Below are positions 9,501 through 18,053 of a DNA stretch of 64,000 bases, in pieces. Positions within the stretch are counted from its first letter, which is position 1. Each line of letters opens with the position of its first letter. Source of the stretch: Acidobacteriota bacterium (GTDB lineage Bacteria > Acidobacteriota > Terriglobia > Acidiferrales > UBA7541). The stretch spans positions 80,942-144,941 of the forward strand of contig JABCZR010000014.1 in assembly GCA_013289585.1 (NCBI GenBank), read 5' to 3'. Under the pieces are notes generated by a model. That model saw nothing but the letters and a program-made list of their open reading frames with translations, made no database searches and was not told the DNA's origin. The translations under genes were made by a program, and so were the position numbers.

Positions 9501-9988
9501 GCCAGAGACGAAAGTGCGCTGTCGACCGCCAGGCTTTGAAAGCCTCGACCTGCGGCGGCGATGGCAGCGTTGTTATTGTTGGATTGCTCTTGCTGGCGAG
9601 AGGCGAGAATCAATTCCGAATCCACGTTCGCGGAGGGAGTCTCCGGATTCAAAACGACTTCCTTGGTGAACAGGGCAAAGCCCATGAACTCGACGCGCAC
9701 GACGTACCTGCCGCGAGGAATGCCGGACAGACTGAACTTACCGTCGAGAGTGGTAGCTGTAGTGAATTTTTTTCCTGTCAACGAGTTTGCCGCGGTGACG
9801 GTGGCGCCGGGCAGAGGAGTCTTACCGCTGCGGGCCAGTCCAGTGATTTCGTAGGTCGGGTTAGCGGCGGAAGCTGGTGCAGATTGCTGCGGCGGAACAG
9901 GGGGCGCGACATCCTGTGCGCGAGGGCTCGGGGCCGTGAGAATCGCGATAGAAGCGAGGATGAGGATGCCGCGAGCAAACGACTTCAA
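6587..9988 (-). CDS. Large TonB-dependent receptor with N-terminal carboxypeptidase-like domain
   Basis: The 1133-residue product starts at a TTG with a GGAG site about nine bases upstream, and has a signal peptide. Residues about 45-130 form a carboxypeptidase regulatory-like (CNA-B) domain (ITGLARSGKTPLPGATVTA ... GKFSLSGIPRGRYVVRVEF). A plug-like region and a long beta barrel follow, ending in the aromatic-terminated strand MQARFRF, as expected for insertion by the BAM machinery. Low-complexity Gly-rich tracts are present, including a run of about eleven Gly before RRRSQNN that probably forms a loop. Such receptors are the main outer-membrane importers in Acidobacteriota; the ligand is not predictable. 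The gene lies 21 bases after the DUF5666 gene and 9 bases before the VWFA gene, which indicates one operon. Confidence 0.9.
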   Translation of the reverse strand: MKSFARGILILASIAILTAPSPRAQDVAPPVPPQQSAPASAANPTYEITGLARSGKTPLPGATVTAANSLTGKKFTTATTLDGKFSLSGIPRGRYVVRVEFMGFALFTKEVVLNPETPSANVDSELILASRQQEQSNNNNAAIAAAGRGFQSLAVDSALSSLAGGSSGFGGAGAASGGQGSDLSSLPLNGAGAEGPTESVSISGTQGRTQDFGGGSPEELQDRIQEFRERAQREGGGGFGGGQGFGGPGGGTIAIGRMGRGFNINQPHGVLYFSDDNSGLDARPFSLSGLPSAKESYNQLRFGANVGGPLNIPKIFNGGNKWFFFLGWNGSRGSTPYDAFSTVPTIPERGGDFRGATYNDGTPVALFNPQTGQPYQFNGVSNVLDPTLISSSSAYLLKFIPLPNIPPNTLGQNFHYITTGDSNSDTAIVRLIHNFGPASPPGAGPFGGGGGGGGGGGRRRSQNNINFGLNWSRSSSSIVNPFPSLNGGTSTQGLNASAGWTYGKGRATNILRFNYNHNHVSTTNLYSNVQDVAGPGGAGIGGISNDPFDWGLPGISFTSFGGLNDPMTRRELDQTYTLSDTVSWNRGKHNLRFGGDYRRILQSFHASRNAEGSFVFTGFATSAYDANGNPLKDTGLDFADFLLGFPQQTSLQFGASSYNFRSNAYDFFVQDDWRFRPNLSFNLGLRYEYNGPYTEAGDRISNLDVSPGFTSAQPVVPVGAPVPPASGPFLFSSIQSLVKPDRNNFAPRVGIAWKPQKLTVVRAGYGINYNLAQYGIVIQNFAFQPPFAEATTNATNVSGLVGGSPLTLANGFPAAAASTVTNNFAIDPNYRLGYVQVWNLDIQREFPHGIMLNVGYNGAKGTRLDTERALVPTGNQPFIYESSEGNSSLNAASVRVRKRMAKGLGLGAQYVFSKSLDDAASIGGGAVVVAQNPFDISNDRGLSSFDQTQRFTGNWIYDLPFGENRRFAQKGAASHILGGWQWSGDFTIASGIYFTPRVLGGGVDISRGVSGSLRANLIGGQPIAVSDPSTREWFNTAAFCNPNVNCPPGSPTQYGDAGRNIIEGPGQVTFDMTINRTIAIKESRTLDLRLTANNVFNNVHFTSINTVVNSSTFGEITAAGSMRRVTMQARFRF

Positions 9989-10009
9989 GACTGGGGCTCC
10001 ATAATCTAA

Positions 10010-10783
10010 CTACGGCTGCGGAGGATTCTGTTTGGGTGTGGAGGCAGGCGCGCCGCCAGCGGGTGGGGTCCTTGAGGCAGCCATGTCCAGCATCCGTTTC
10101 CACTGTTCGGGCGAGACGACGATCACATTTTTCGGCACAAACATGTTGTTCTGCAAAGCGCCGCGCACCACGACATGGTCGCCTAGTTGTATATCAGCCA
10201 TCGTAATGCTTTCGCGGCCTTTGTGGAGCGAAGTATCTTCGTTGAGTTCCAGCGTCTGGGTCACGTTGTCCGGCCGCAAGACAGTGAGCTTTGGCGCATC
10301 AATTGATTTTACCTCGCCGGCAACAAAATCCTTTCCCATCTCTCCGAAGCCAGCACCGCCCCCGCCCCCGGGCCCTCTGCCTCCGCCCTCTGGTCCGCCT
10401 GCGGCGCGCGCGCCGATCATTTGAGCCGTGACACTGTGATCGGCAGCTTCGTCTCCGCGCACAAAGACGATGTCGCCAACCTTGAAGTCAGCGAGCGTCG
10501 CGGTTTGCCGGTCCTTGCGGAACTCCGTTTTGTCAGTGATTCGAACAGTGACGGTGGTTCCGTCAGGGATAGCTAGTTGCATGGCACCGTTGCTGAGCGC
10601 GGTGATTTTCCCAAATAGGGGCCGGCCCTGTCCGTCATTTGGCCGCGACCTCTGACCAGAGCTGGGTGGAGATCCCTGGTCTTGGGCGGGAGAGGAGTTC
10701 ACTGAGGCTTGCGACCTGAAGGCGGTCGTGCTCAGGAGACACACAAAGGTTAGGAGAATCATTGGTTTTCTTTGGATGATCAT
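10010..10783 (-). CDS. Exported DUF5666-like protein with two repeated OB-type units
   Basis: The 257-residue product has a signal peptide (MIIQRKPMILLTFVCLLSTT). It contains two related units. Unit one runs over about residues 58-120 (LFGKITALSNGAMQLAI ... DFKVGDIVFVRGD). Unit two runs over about residues 155-220 (VAGEVKSIDAPKLTVL ... DIQLGDHVVVRGA). Each has the pattern GxI-x-xL-(D/P)G-xxxxV and L-GD-xVxVRG seen in DUF5666 proteins. A Gly-rich linker separates the units and the tail is Pro-rich. The function of the family is unknown; a periplasmic beta-barrel binding domain is likely. It is the first gene of the minus-strand operon that continues with the TonB receptor and the VWFA protein. 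Confidence 0.75.
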   Translation of the reverse strand: MIIQRKPMILLTFVCLLSTTAFRSQASVNSSPAQDQGSPPSSGQRSRPNDGQGRPLFGKITALSNGAMQLAIPDGTTVTVRITDKTEFRKDRQTATLADFKVGDIVFVRGDEAADHSVTAQMIGARAAGGPEGGGRGPGGGGGAGFGEMGKDFVAGEVKSIDAPKLTVLRPDNVTQTLELNEDTSLHKGRESITMADIQLGDHVVVRGALQNNMFVPKNVIVVSPEQWKRMLDMAASRTPPAGGAPASTPKQNPPQP

Positions 10784-10981
10784 GGCGTTCCCCCCGCTAA
10801 AACCCTTCTGTTAGATAAAGATGCGGCCGGATGGGGAAAGAGACGGCGTCCGGGCCTACAGAATCTGCCCCCATCCCTAATTCCCCGCTTCGTGGCTGCA
10901 AAGTTCCCGTAGAGGGAGCCGTTTCGCCGCAGGATCGAAAGCGCAAATGCAGAACCATGATTCGACGGCGTGGCGCATCTA

Positions 10982-11009
10982 TTGACTTGCGTTGCATTCC
11001 TTGTATACG
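10982..11009 (+). promoter_or_regulatory. Sigma70-like promoter close to the crotonase-fold gene
   Basis: TTGACT at 10982-10987 and TATACG at 11004-11009 are separated by 16 bases. The -10 element is embedded in CTTGTATACGG, which itself resembles a half-palindromic GntR-type sequence. The proposed start codon at 11018 would sit only a few bases after the expected transcription start, so the mRNA would be nearly leaderless, or translation starts further in. Confidence 0.45.
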
Positions 11010-11017
11010 GTGGCGGC

Positions 11018-11776
11018 ATGTCACCCAAGAAAACAGTCGACACATCCGGAGACGTTGCATTGGTTGGGATGGCGATTGAGCGCGCCGGGGATGTCCTGAA
11101 CTTCACGCTGGACAACACTGAGTACGGGAATGAAGTCACCGGGGAAATGTTCGACGCCATGCTGGAAGTGCTTCGGGCGGAAGCCGCTCGACCAAGTGCC
11201 AGGGTGCTGCGAATTCGGGCGCGCGGCAAAGTTTTCTGTACCGGACGTGAGCGGGCAGGGCGAGACGTGGAAGCGATTCGCCGCGAAGCGGCGCGCGTCA
11301 TGGAGCTAAAGCGAGTGCTGCGAGGGTCCCCGCTAGTCAGTGTTGCGGAGGTCCAAGGCGATGCGTTTGGATTCGGGTTCGGCCTTGCGATTGTGTGCGA
11401 TTTCGTTCTTGTGGCGGAGAACGCGGCTTTGGGATTTCCGGAGATGCGCTCCGGGTTGCCACCCGCGGTGATCATGGCCTACCTGGGAGAGTACACTTTG
11501 CCGCGGTTCGCGTTTCCGATGGTGCTCCTCGGAGATCCCATCGCGCCGGAGCGAGCTTTGCAAATTGGACTTGTATCGCAGGTTGTGACCGCCAAGCGCC
11601 TCGCGGGAGAAGGGGACGCGCTCGTAAAACGCATACTGGACCTGGATCCGGAGGCAGCGCGGCGGTGCAAGGAGTTTTTCCAGACTGCTCAGCAAAACTC
11701 TTTCGATCAGAACTGCCGGCTGGCCGTGGAAGCGTTGACGGTCGGCAGCCTTACCGCTCTTTCCCGGAAAAAGTGA
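11018..11776 (+). CDS. Enoyl-CoA hydratase/isomerase (crotonase) family protein
   Basis: The product (252 residues from this start) has the crotonase core: VLNFTLDN, VLRIRARGKVFCTGRE, the oxyanion-hole segment EVQGDAFGFGFGLAIVCDF and the following ALGFPEMRSGLPP. Crotonases act on acyl-CoA thioesters by hydration, isomerisation or C-C cleavage. The active-site positions are not typical enough to tell which reaction applies. The start at 11018 (MSPKKT) is the first ATG after a promoter-like sequence; a GTG at 10970 lies upstream of that promoter and is unlikely, and an ATG at 11069 is an alternative. The MFS gene starts two bases after the stop, so the two are co-transcribed. This suggests that the MFS porter imports the compound that enters CoA metabolism here. 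Confidence 0.8.
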   Translation: MSPKKTVDTSGDVALVGMAIERAGDVLNFTLDNTEYGNEVTGEMFDAMLEVLRAEAARPSARVLRIRARGKVFCTGRERAGRDVEAIRREAARVMELKRVLRGSPLVSVAEVQGDAFGFGFGLAIVCDFVLVAENAALGFPEMRSGLPPAVIMAYLGEYTLPRFAFPMVLLGDPIAPERALQIGLVSQVVTAKRLAGEGDALVKRILDLDPEAARRCKEFFQTAQQNSFDQNCRLAVEALTVGSLTALSRKK

Positions 11777-11777
11777 A

Positions 11778-13148
11778 TTGCCAGTGATTATCAACGCGGG
11801 CGCGCGGCTTGATCGGCTGCCGATTTCCTCGTTCCATCGCCGGATTATGTGGCTTATCGGAATCGGGATGTTCTTCGATGGCTTCGATATTTACGTGGCT
11901 GCAACGGTTCTCGGCGCGATGCTCAAGAGCGGGTTCTCCACGATGGGGCAGAACGCGCAGTTTGTGTCTGTGACGTTCATCGGAATGATGCTGGGGTCAT
12001 TTCTGACGGGTTTTCTCGGCGATCGGTACGGGCGCCGATTCAGCTATCAAGCGAATCTTGCGATATTTGGACTGGCATCGCTGGCGGCGGCTTTTGCACC
12101 GTCGATCGGCGTGCTGATTTTGTTGCGATTCATCATGGGGGTGGGACTCGGGGCGGAAAACGTGGTTGGTTATTCGACGATGACGGAGTTCATTCCGCCG
12201 CGGCTGCGCGGGAAATGGCTCGGCGGGATGTCAGTTTTTGTTGTGAGCGGCTTGCCGATCACTGCACTGGTGGGCACGCTGGTGATCCCTAGGTTTGGCT
12301 GGCGCACGATGTTTGCGCTTGGTGGGCTGGGGGCGATGGTCGTTTGGTATTTGCGCAAGGCGCTGCCGGAATCGCCGCGGTGGCTGGAATCGATGGGGAG
12401 GACGGCTGAAGCAGAGGGCATTCTGGCAGGCATTGAGAACGAAGTCGCACTAGAGCATGGCCCACTTCCCGCGCCAATCGCTGCGCCGATCACCAACCCC
12501 TCACGGAGGCTCGGATCGCTGCTTAGTCCTCTGCTGCTGCCGCGAATGATCGTTGGGGCGGTGAGTCTGATCGTCGTCAACACACTCATTTTCGGATTCG
12601 TGACTTGGTTGCCGGCGTTCTTCGTTCAAGAGGGACGCAGCATCGCCACGTCGTTCGGATACTCGCTGGTGATGTCCATCGGGGCGCCGATCGGCTCGGC
12701 TATCGGGGCGTTTACATCCGACCTGTGGGGTCGCAAGCCAACTATCATTGGCGCTTCCGTGGTAACAATCCTGATCGGCAGTTTTTATCCGTTCATCAAG
12801 AATCCTGTCGAGCTGTTGATTGCGGGATTCCTGCTGATGATCCCAATCTACGTTTTGGTCACCATCCTTTTCGCGATCTACATTCCGGAACTGTTTCCGA
12901 CCGAGGTTCGGCTGCGAGCTTCGGGGATCTGCAACACCTTTGGGCGTGGCGCGACGATTCTCACGCCCTTTTTGGTCGTGGGTTTGTTTCGAAAGTATGG
13001 GATCGGGGGCGTCCTCAGCCTGATGATTGGGCTGCTCATAATCGAGGTAGTGGTGGTGTTGTGCTGGGGTGTTGAGCCCAAAAACCGGCGCCTTGAAGAG
13101 ATGGAATCCAGGGTATCTGTTTCGCCAACCGCTCATCCTTTTGCCTAA
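11778..13148 (+). CDS. Major facilitator superfamily transporter (organic acid/aromatic acid or sugar porter type)
   Basis: The product (456 residues from a TTG start at 11778; GTG at 11784 and ATG at 11847 are alternatives) has about 12 hydrophobic segments. The DGFDIYVAA motif in TM1 is typical of acid/H+ symporters of the AAHS type. The loop 2-3 motif is GDRYGRRFSYQ, PESPRWL follows TM6, and GRGATIL lies in the C-terminal half. It is therefore a proton-coupled uptake carrier in the inner membrane, most likely for an organic anion. It directly follows the crotonase gene and precedes the second TonB receptor. The three may form an outer-membrane, inner-membrane and enzyme route for one substrate; this is inference from order. 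Confidence 0.85.
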   Translation: MPVIINAGARLDRLPISSFHRRIMWLIGIGMFFDGFDIYVAATVLGAMLKSGFSTMGQNAQFVSVTFIGMMLGSFLTGFLGDRYGRRFSYQANLAIFGLASLAAAFAPSIGVLILLRFIMGVGLGAENVVGYSTMTEFIPPRLRGKWLGGMSVFVVSGLPITALVGTLVIPRFGWRTMFALGGLGAMVVWYLRKALPESPRWLESMGRTAEAEGILAGIENEVALEHGPLPAPIAAPITNPSRRLGSLLSPLLLPRMIVGAVSLIVVNTLIFGFVTWLPAFFVQEGRSIATSFGYSLVMSIGAPIGSAIGAFTSDLWGRKPTIIGASVVTILIGSFYPFIKNPVELLIAGFLLMIPIYVLVTILFAIYIPELFPTEVRLRASGICNTFGRGATILTPFLVVGLFRKYGIGGVLSLMIGLLIIEVVVVLCWGVEPKNRRLEEMESRVSVSPTAHPFA

Positions 13149-13254
13149 GAAGAACGTAACGATGGCGGTACTGCTTCTGGCAAAATAACCAGCTTGAGTC
13201 CGAGTTCCATGTGCCGGAGAAGTGAGGAAGAGTAGGATTTCAAAAGAGAGCTAG

Positions 13255-13265
13255 AGGTCGGACCA
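13255..13265 (+). promoter_or_regulatory. GntR/FCD-type operator AGGTCGGACCA
   Basis: The sequence is a palindrome GGTC-N-GACC, ten of eleven positions matching the reverse complement of the site at 27774 (TGGTCCGACCA). This is the classic core bound by FadR-subfamily GntR regulators. It lies 134 bases before the TonB receptor start and may be a site for the GntR protein encoded at 29438. Confidence 0.5.
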
Positions 13266-13337
13266 TTAGACCGCGAGGGGCGGTGGACGGTCGTAAGCCT
13301 TTATTTGTAATTTTGATGCGTGGCAGCAACGAAACAC

Positions 13338-13376
13338 TTGACAGCCAGCTTCATATGGTGGTACAGCGGCTATACC
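13338..13376 (+). promoter_or_regulatory. Promoter-like block upstream of the TonB receptor
   Basis: A perfect -35 TTGACA (13338-13343) is followed after 13 bases by GGTGGTACAGCGG (13357-13369). The same block with the same spacing occurs on the minus strand at 27675-27706. A near-perfect 17-base palindrome spans 13360-13376 (GGTA-C-AGC-G-GCT-A-TACC, one mismatched pair). A -10 element could be TACAGC at an 18-base spacing. The receptor start codon follows 22 bases later. Confidence 0.5.
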
Positions 13377-13398
13377 TATTTTGTGGGGGGAGGTCCTC

Positions 13399-16300
13399 AT
13401 GCAGTCGAAAACGCAGGGGAAGAGCACGCTTGGGCTCGAGAATTTCGTGATAGTCGCCCGAGTTCTGGGGGCGATTTGCGCCGTAGTGCTCAGTGTCTTC
13501 GCGGCCTATGGGCAGGGCAATCTGGGAAGAATATTGGGTTTCGTCACGGACCAGACTGGCGGGAACGTGGCCAACGCGGCAGTGACCATCACGGACGTGC
13601 AAAGAGGTGTCTCCCGGAATTTGACGACGGATTCTGATGGAGCGTACATCGCTCCGGGCCTCCAGCCCGGCACATATACTGTGCGCATCGAGCTCAAAGG
13701 CTTCAAGACTTTTGAGCGGCAGAATATTCTGGTGGAAGTCGGAAAGGATGTACGAATCGACGCCGTGCTGAATCCCGGCGCTACCACCGAAACGATAACT
13801 ATCACCGAAGAGGTTCCCCTGATCGACACGACCTCCACAACTCTCGGTGGGACCATCAGCAATGAAATCATCAATGACCTGCCGCTGAACGGCCGCAATT
13901 ATCAGAACCTGCTCACGCTGCGACCGGGAACGATGGTTTACCCAGGTGGCGGACCCTGGACGCAAAGTACCAACGGAATTCGACCTGAAGACACGAGCTA
14001 CATCGTCGATGGTTTGGGCAACGATGAGGCTTTCATGGGGTTGAGCGTCACGAACGCGGCGGCGGTCCTTGGGGATGCGGCGACGCTGCTGCCGATCGAC
14101 GCCATTCAAGAGTTCAACACGCAGGTGAATCCGAAGGCGGAGTACGGTTGGAAGCCGGGAGCGATCACCAGTGTGGGTTTGAAATCGGGAACAAACGATA
14201 TTCACGGGTCCGCGTATGCGTTTGGGCGCTCCGACTCGTTTGATGCGCGCAACTACTTCGACCCGGTAGGCACGCCAAAGACGCCGGTGGAACTGGAGCA
14301 ATACGGCGGCTCCATGGGCGGGCATATTATCCGCGACAAACTTTTCTACTTCGGCGCGTATGAGGCGCAAACGTACACGGTGGGGAATTCGTTTACGCAA
14401 AACCTTCCGACGACTGTAACGGTGACGGCCGGTCCAAACCCTCCTGGATTCGGCTGCGCTACGCTCACCACCGGCGACTGCACTATTAGCACCGTCGATG
14501 CCGCAAAAGACCTGGCTAATAAGGGGATTGCAGTAAGCCCTCTCAGCCAATACCTAACCCAATTTTATGGAGTCACGCCCAACACTTCGCAATCAAAGAC
14601 CGTGGGGAGTGGTTTTCCAAATGTAAACACTTCTAGAAACGCGCTGGGAAAAGTCGACTACCACCTCAATGACCGGCACTCGATCAGCGGTTCGTATTTC
14701 TTTGGCAACGACGGACTTCTCGGAATGGATGCGCCCAATGAGATGCGGCCGGAATTCCGGACAAGCGTTCATTCGCGCGCGCAGGCAGCGGCCGGCCACT
14801 GGGCCTGGACGCCGACTCCGCAATGGGTGAACGAACTCAGGTTTGGTTACACGCGCTATACGCTGTCAATCATCCCGGATAACGCAAGCACGGTATACAA
14901 CATCAACACGGGAGTTACGAATCCACTCCTTGGAGGATTGCCGAACATCATCGTCAAGGGATTTTCCGAGATGGGAGGCTTTCACAACTTCCCGAAGATC
15001 GTGGGACCCGACAACGTATATGACGTCATCGATCAGGTTTCGCGGTTAATCGGCAAGCATGCTTTCAAATTTGGCGGAGAGATTCGCGACGACAAAGTCC
15101 ACCAGGGAACGTTCCGCGACGGCCGGGGGAGAATCAGATTCAATGGCGGATTGGCATTCAGTATTCCCAACCCTGCTGACCCCACTCACCCTATTAACTC
15201 GACGTCATTGGAAGACTTTCTCGCCGGCTTCCCAAGCACTGCCTCTTTGCTTGCGGGATCTCCGGTGCGGAATTTGAACCAGTGGTTATACGCGGGATTC
15301 GTTCAGGACGATTGGCGCGTCACGAAGAGAATCACTTTGAATCTAGGATTGCGCTACGAGTACCAAGGAGTGCCGTCAGAGTCCAATAACCAGCTTGGCA
15401 ACTGGGAACCCAGCGTCGGACTCGAGCAGGTTGGCAAAAACATCGGCTCGATCTACAAGGGCGATCATACTAACTTCTCTCCGCGGTTTGGCGTGGCCTG
15501 GGATGTCACCGGCAAGGGGACCACTGTCGTCAGGGCAGGGGCGAGCCTGATTTACGATCTGCTTTCCATGAGCTCGTTCCTTTCCCAACAAAATACGACC
15601 AACACAGTCACCCTCGGACTGGGCGTCATTCCCAGCGGTGCAACAATTTTTGATGCCAGCTGTCCGACCGGTTGCCCGGGTATCGGTAATATCGTTGCCA
15701 GCGGTCTTAGCCTGGGTCCCGCGCAACTCAACTGGAATGGGTCATCTGTTGGCGGAGCGCCTATCTACCCTTCCAATGCGACCGGTTTGGTACAGTGCGG
15801 CGACGGCCTCGGGAACGACCCCGGGCCTTGCAGCATCTTTGCTATGAACCGCAATTACAGAACTCCTTATGTAACCAATTGGACCCTCGGCATCCAGCAC
15901 GCCTTCTCGAATAAGCTGGCGCTGGACGTGGCCTATGTCGGCAATCATGGGACGAAGCTAGCAGGTATTCAAGACTTGAACCAATCCGCAATCGGGGCGG
16001 GCTGGACGCCGGCAGCGATCGCCGCCGGCGCGGCAGATACCACTGCCGAACAGGCAGCGCGTCCGTTTACCGTCAACGGCAAGTTCCCGTACCTGCAATT
16101 CATCAACTACTACTCGAATCTGTACGACTCCAACTATAACGGCCTTCAGGCAACGTTGACAGCACGCAACTTCCATGGCCTGGAATTCGTCCTGGGATAC
16201 ACCTTCTCGCATGCTTTGGACGATATGTCGTATAACTGGAATCAGTACCTTCCCAAGAACAGCACAAACCCCGGGGCGGAATACGGAAGCAGCGATTTCG

Positions 16301-17037
16301 ACATTCGGAATCGTTTCACGTTGTCGTTAACGTATTCGATTCCTGGAAAGAAATCGTGGGGCCAGCTTCTGGAAGGCTGGCAGGTCAATTCCATCGTGAC
16401 CCTACAAAGCTCACAGCCTTGGCAAGTAATCGAGCAGTCCAACGATTACAGCGGGACCGGCGAGTTTGCTGACCGCTGGGATTTCTTCGGGAACCCTTCC
16501 GATTTTCATTCCGATGGACCGAGAGGAATTCCATTCTGCACAGGGCCCACCAGTTGCAGCCAGACCGACGCGGTGAACCCCAATTGGGCGCCGTTTACCC
16601 CCGCGCAGATGGCTTCGATGTGGGCTCAATGCACCGCCAAGGCTCCTGATCCGCGCACGCTGGGGATCAGCGGATGCTTCGTACAGGGAAACTCCGTGCT
16701 GGTTCCTCCAGCCTTTGGAACAATCGGGAATCTGGGCCGCAACGTTTTCCGTGACACCGGCTTCCACAACGTGGACTTCTCGGTTTCCAAGAACTGGAAG
16801 TTCAAGGAGCGGTTCAATGCGCAGTTCCGCGTGGAAATGTTCAACGTATTCAACCATCCGAACTTTGCTAATCCGTGGGGTGGAACGAGTGGCTATGGCT
16901 CTGGTGCGACCAGCGATCCGTCGCAAGGTGGCATCTTCGGCTGCGGCTGCGCCACACCGGACGGAGCCTCGGTCAACCCCGTGCTTGGGTCGGGCAGTGC
17001 ACGCGCGATCCAGTTGGGCTTGAAGTTCACTTTCTAA
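13399..17037 (+). CDS. Large TonB-dependent receptor, second copy
   Basis: The start at 13399 follows a GGGGAGG site with good spacing; an in-frame TTG at 13381 lies before that site. The product has about 1212 residues. It has a signal peptide, then an N-terminal carboxypeptidase regulatory-like domain (ILGFVTDQTGGNVANAAVTITD ... YIAPGLQPGTYTVRIEL). A plug region follows with LPLNGRNYQNLLTLRPG and VDGLGNDE, both typical of acidobacterial receptors. The long barrel ends in the strand RAIQLGLKFTF. It imports an unknown ligand across the outer membrane. A clear intrinsic terminator follows the stop. The upstream region carries a GntR-type palindrome and a promoter block shared with the LVIVD gene at 27 kb, which ties the receptor to the catabolic region. 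Confidence 0.92.
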   Translation: MQSKTQGKSTLGLENFVIVARVLGAICAVVLSVFAAYGQGNLGRILGFVTDQTGGNVANAAVTITDVQRGVSRNLTTDSDGAYIAPGLQPGTYTVRIELKGFKTFERQNILVEVGKDVRIDAVLNPGATTETITITEEVPLIDTTSTTLGGTISNEIINDLPLNGRNYQNLLTLRPGTMVYPGGGPWTQSTNGIRPEDTSYIVDGLGNDEAFMGLSVTNAAAVLGDAATLLPIDAIQEFNTQVNPKAEYGWKPGAITSVGLKSGTNDIHGSAYAFGRSDSFDARNYFDPVGTPKTPVELEQYGGSMGGHIIRDKLFYFGAYEAQTYTVGNSFTQNLPTTVTVTAGPNPPGFGCATLTTGDCTISTVDAAKDLANKGIAVSPLSQYLTQFYGVTPNTSQSKTVGSGFPNVNTSRNALGKVDYHLNDRHSISGSYFFGNDGLLGMDAPNEMRPEFRTSVHSRAQAAAGHWAWTPTPQWVNELRFGYTRYTLSIIPDNASTVYNINTGVTNPLLGGLPNIIVKGFSEMGGFHNFPKIVGPDNVYDVIDQVSRLIGKHAFKFGGEIRDDKVHQGTFRDGRGRIRFNGGLAFSIPNPADPTHPINSTSLEDFLAGFPSTASLLAGSPVRNLNQWLYAGFVQDDWRVTKRITLNLGLRYEYQGVPSESNNQLGNWEPSVGLEQVGKNIGSIYKGDHTNFSPRFGVAWDVTGKGTTVVRAGASLIYDLLSMSSFLSQQNTTNTVTLGLGVIPSGATIFDASCPTGCPGIGNIVASGLSLGPAQLNWNGSSVGGAPIYPSNATGLVQCGDGLGNDPGPCSIFAMNRNYRTPYVTNWTLGIQHAFSNKLALDVAYVGNHGTKLAGIQDLNQSAIGAGWTPAAIAAGAADTTAEQAARPFTVNGKFPYLQFINYYSNLYDSNYNGLQATLTARNFHGLEFVLGYTFSHALDDMSYNWNQYLPKNSTNPGAEYGSSDFDIRNRFTLSLTYSIPGKKSWGQLLEGWQVNSIVTLQSSQPWQVIEQSNDYSGTGEFADRWDFFGNPSDFHSDGPRGIPFCTGPTSCSQTDAVNPNWAPFTPAQMASMWAQCTAKAPDPRTLGISGCFVQGNSVLVPPAFGTIGNLGRNVFRDTGFHNVDFSVSKNWKFKERFNAQFRVEMFNVFNHPNFANPWGGTSGYGSGATSDPSQGGIFGCGCATPDGASVNPVLGSGSARAIQLGLKFTF

Positions 17038-17061
17038 CTACGGGCTCAGATTTCGATGAGG

Positions 17062-17090
17062 GGGGCCGGACAGTTGCCCGGCCCCTTTTT
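17062..17090 (+). terminator. Rho-independent terminator after the TonB receptor
   Basis: An eight-base perfect stem GGGGCCGG (17062-17069) and CCGGCCCC (17078-17085) with an eight-base loop is followed by TTTTT (17086-17090). It ends the receptor transcript about 25 bases after the stop. Confidence 0.9.
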
Positions 17091-17134
17091 CATGTCGAAC
17101 CAGCTCCACGAACTTCAGGGAGGGCAGGAAAACG

Positions 17135-18016
17135 ATGAAAAACTTCACCACAAAGATGATAGCAGCCGGAGTTTTGCTGCGTGCGGTCTTGAGTGGCTTG
17201 TTGCTGATGCGCGTTGCCGTGGCGGTCGAGGACAAGTCGTACCTTCAGGCTGACCATGAATTCGTGCAGGCGGCTGCGAGTGGAAACAAAGCAACGGTAA
17301 GCAGACTCGTTGATGCAGATTTTACGTGGACGGACGCAGATGGCAAGACGCAGACGAGAGCAGAGGTGTTGAAGTCTATTCCGGCACTGTCTCTGGGCAA
17401 CGAGAGCGGGGCGGAGGTAAAGCAGCGCACTTACGGTGAGGTTGGGGCGGTGATGTCGAACCGTGAGAAGGTCTATGTCTTGCGCTTATGGGTGAAGCGC
17501 CCCGTGGGATGGCGATTGCTTGTCTATCAAGAGGTCGCTCTGAATCCGCAGGCCGCCAGCGGAGGAGGCTCCGGCGTGAAGGATTGCGAAAACCCGTGCA
17601 AGACAGTTCCTTACAAACCGAAAAATGAGGCCGAACAGAACATCATCGCTTCGTGGCAGGCGCTGGAGACAGGAGTTACGAATCATGATGCGGCGGCCTG
17701 GTCGCCGCACATCGCGGATGAATTCGTGATGCTCAGTTCCAACAATGACCATCCGTTCAGCAAAGCGGACCGAATCGCCGTGCTCAATTTGCAGAAAGAG
17801 ACGGGCCGCGGTTCCGCGCCGTCCCCGCTGGTATCAGCGCAGATGTTCGATTTTGGGGATGCCGTGGTGATGACCTGCCTGCATCAGCCGTTTACTGGCA
17901 AGCCAGTTCATGTGAGTCGCCTGTGGGTAAAAAAGAATGGCCAGTGGGTGATGTCGATCAGCTATCAAACGACGATTCAAGCTGCTCCGGCAAAAAGCGC
18001 TTCGAACGGTTCGTAG
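17135..18016 (+). CDS. Exported tandem SnoaL/DUF4440-like protein
   Basis: The 293-residue product has an N-terminal signal peptide or membrane anchor (about residues 1-31). It contains two NTF2/SnoaL-like units of the DUF4440 kind. The first covers about residues 33-140 (LQADHEFVQAAASGNKATVSRLVDADFTWTDADG). The second covers about residues 165-285 (ASWQALETGVTNHDAAAWSPHIADEFVML). The linker carries CENPC. The fold usually binds small molecules or acts as an enzyme such as an isomerase or hydrolase; no catalytic residues can be assigned. A start without a strong ribosome site and the terminator upstream suggest its own promoter. It is a paralogue of the next gene, and the pair is only found together here. 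Confidence 0.75.
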   Translation: MKNFTTKMIAAGVLLRAVLSGLLLMRVAVAVEDKSYLQADHEFVQAAASGNKATVSRLVDADFTWTDADGKTQTRAEVLKSIPALSLGNESGAEVKQRTYGEVGAVMSNREKVYVLRLWVKRPVGWRLLVYQEVALNPQAASGGGSGVKDCENPCKTVPYKPKNEAEQNIIASWQALETGVTNHDAAAWSPHIADEFVMLSSNNDHPFSKADRIAVLNLQKETGRGSAPSPLVSAQMFDFGDAVVMTCLHQPFTGKPVHVSRLWVKKNGQWVMSISYQTTIQAAPAKSASNGS

Positions 18017-18053
18017 GTCGGTGGTCTCAATACAATAATTTTGAGTGCGGCTC

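Noticed and set aside
8690..10009. Long plus-strand open frame of 439 codons opposite the first TonB receptor
   Set aside because: It is the complement of a well-supported receptor gene. Its translation has no recognisable domain and its length follows from the Gly/Ala-rich codon use on the other strand.
13351..14550. Minus-strand frame of 399 codons opposite the second TonB receptor
   Set aside because: Antisense to a conserved receptor domain and without any family features.
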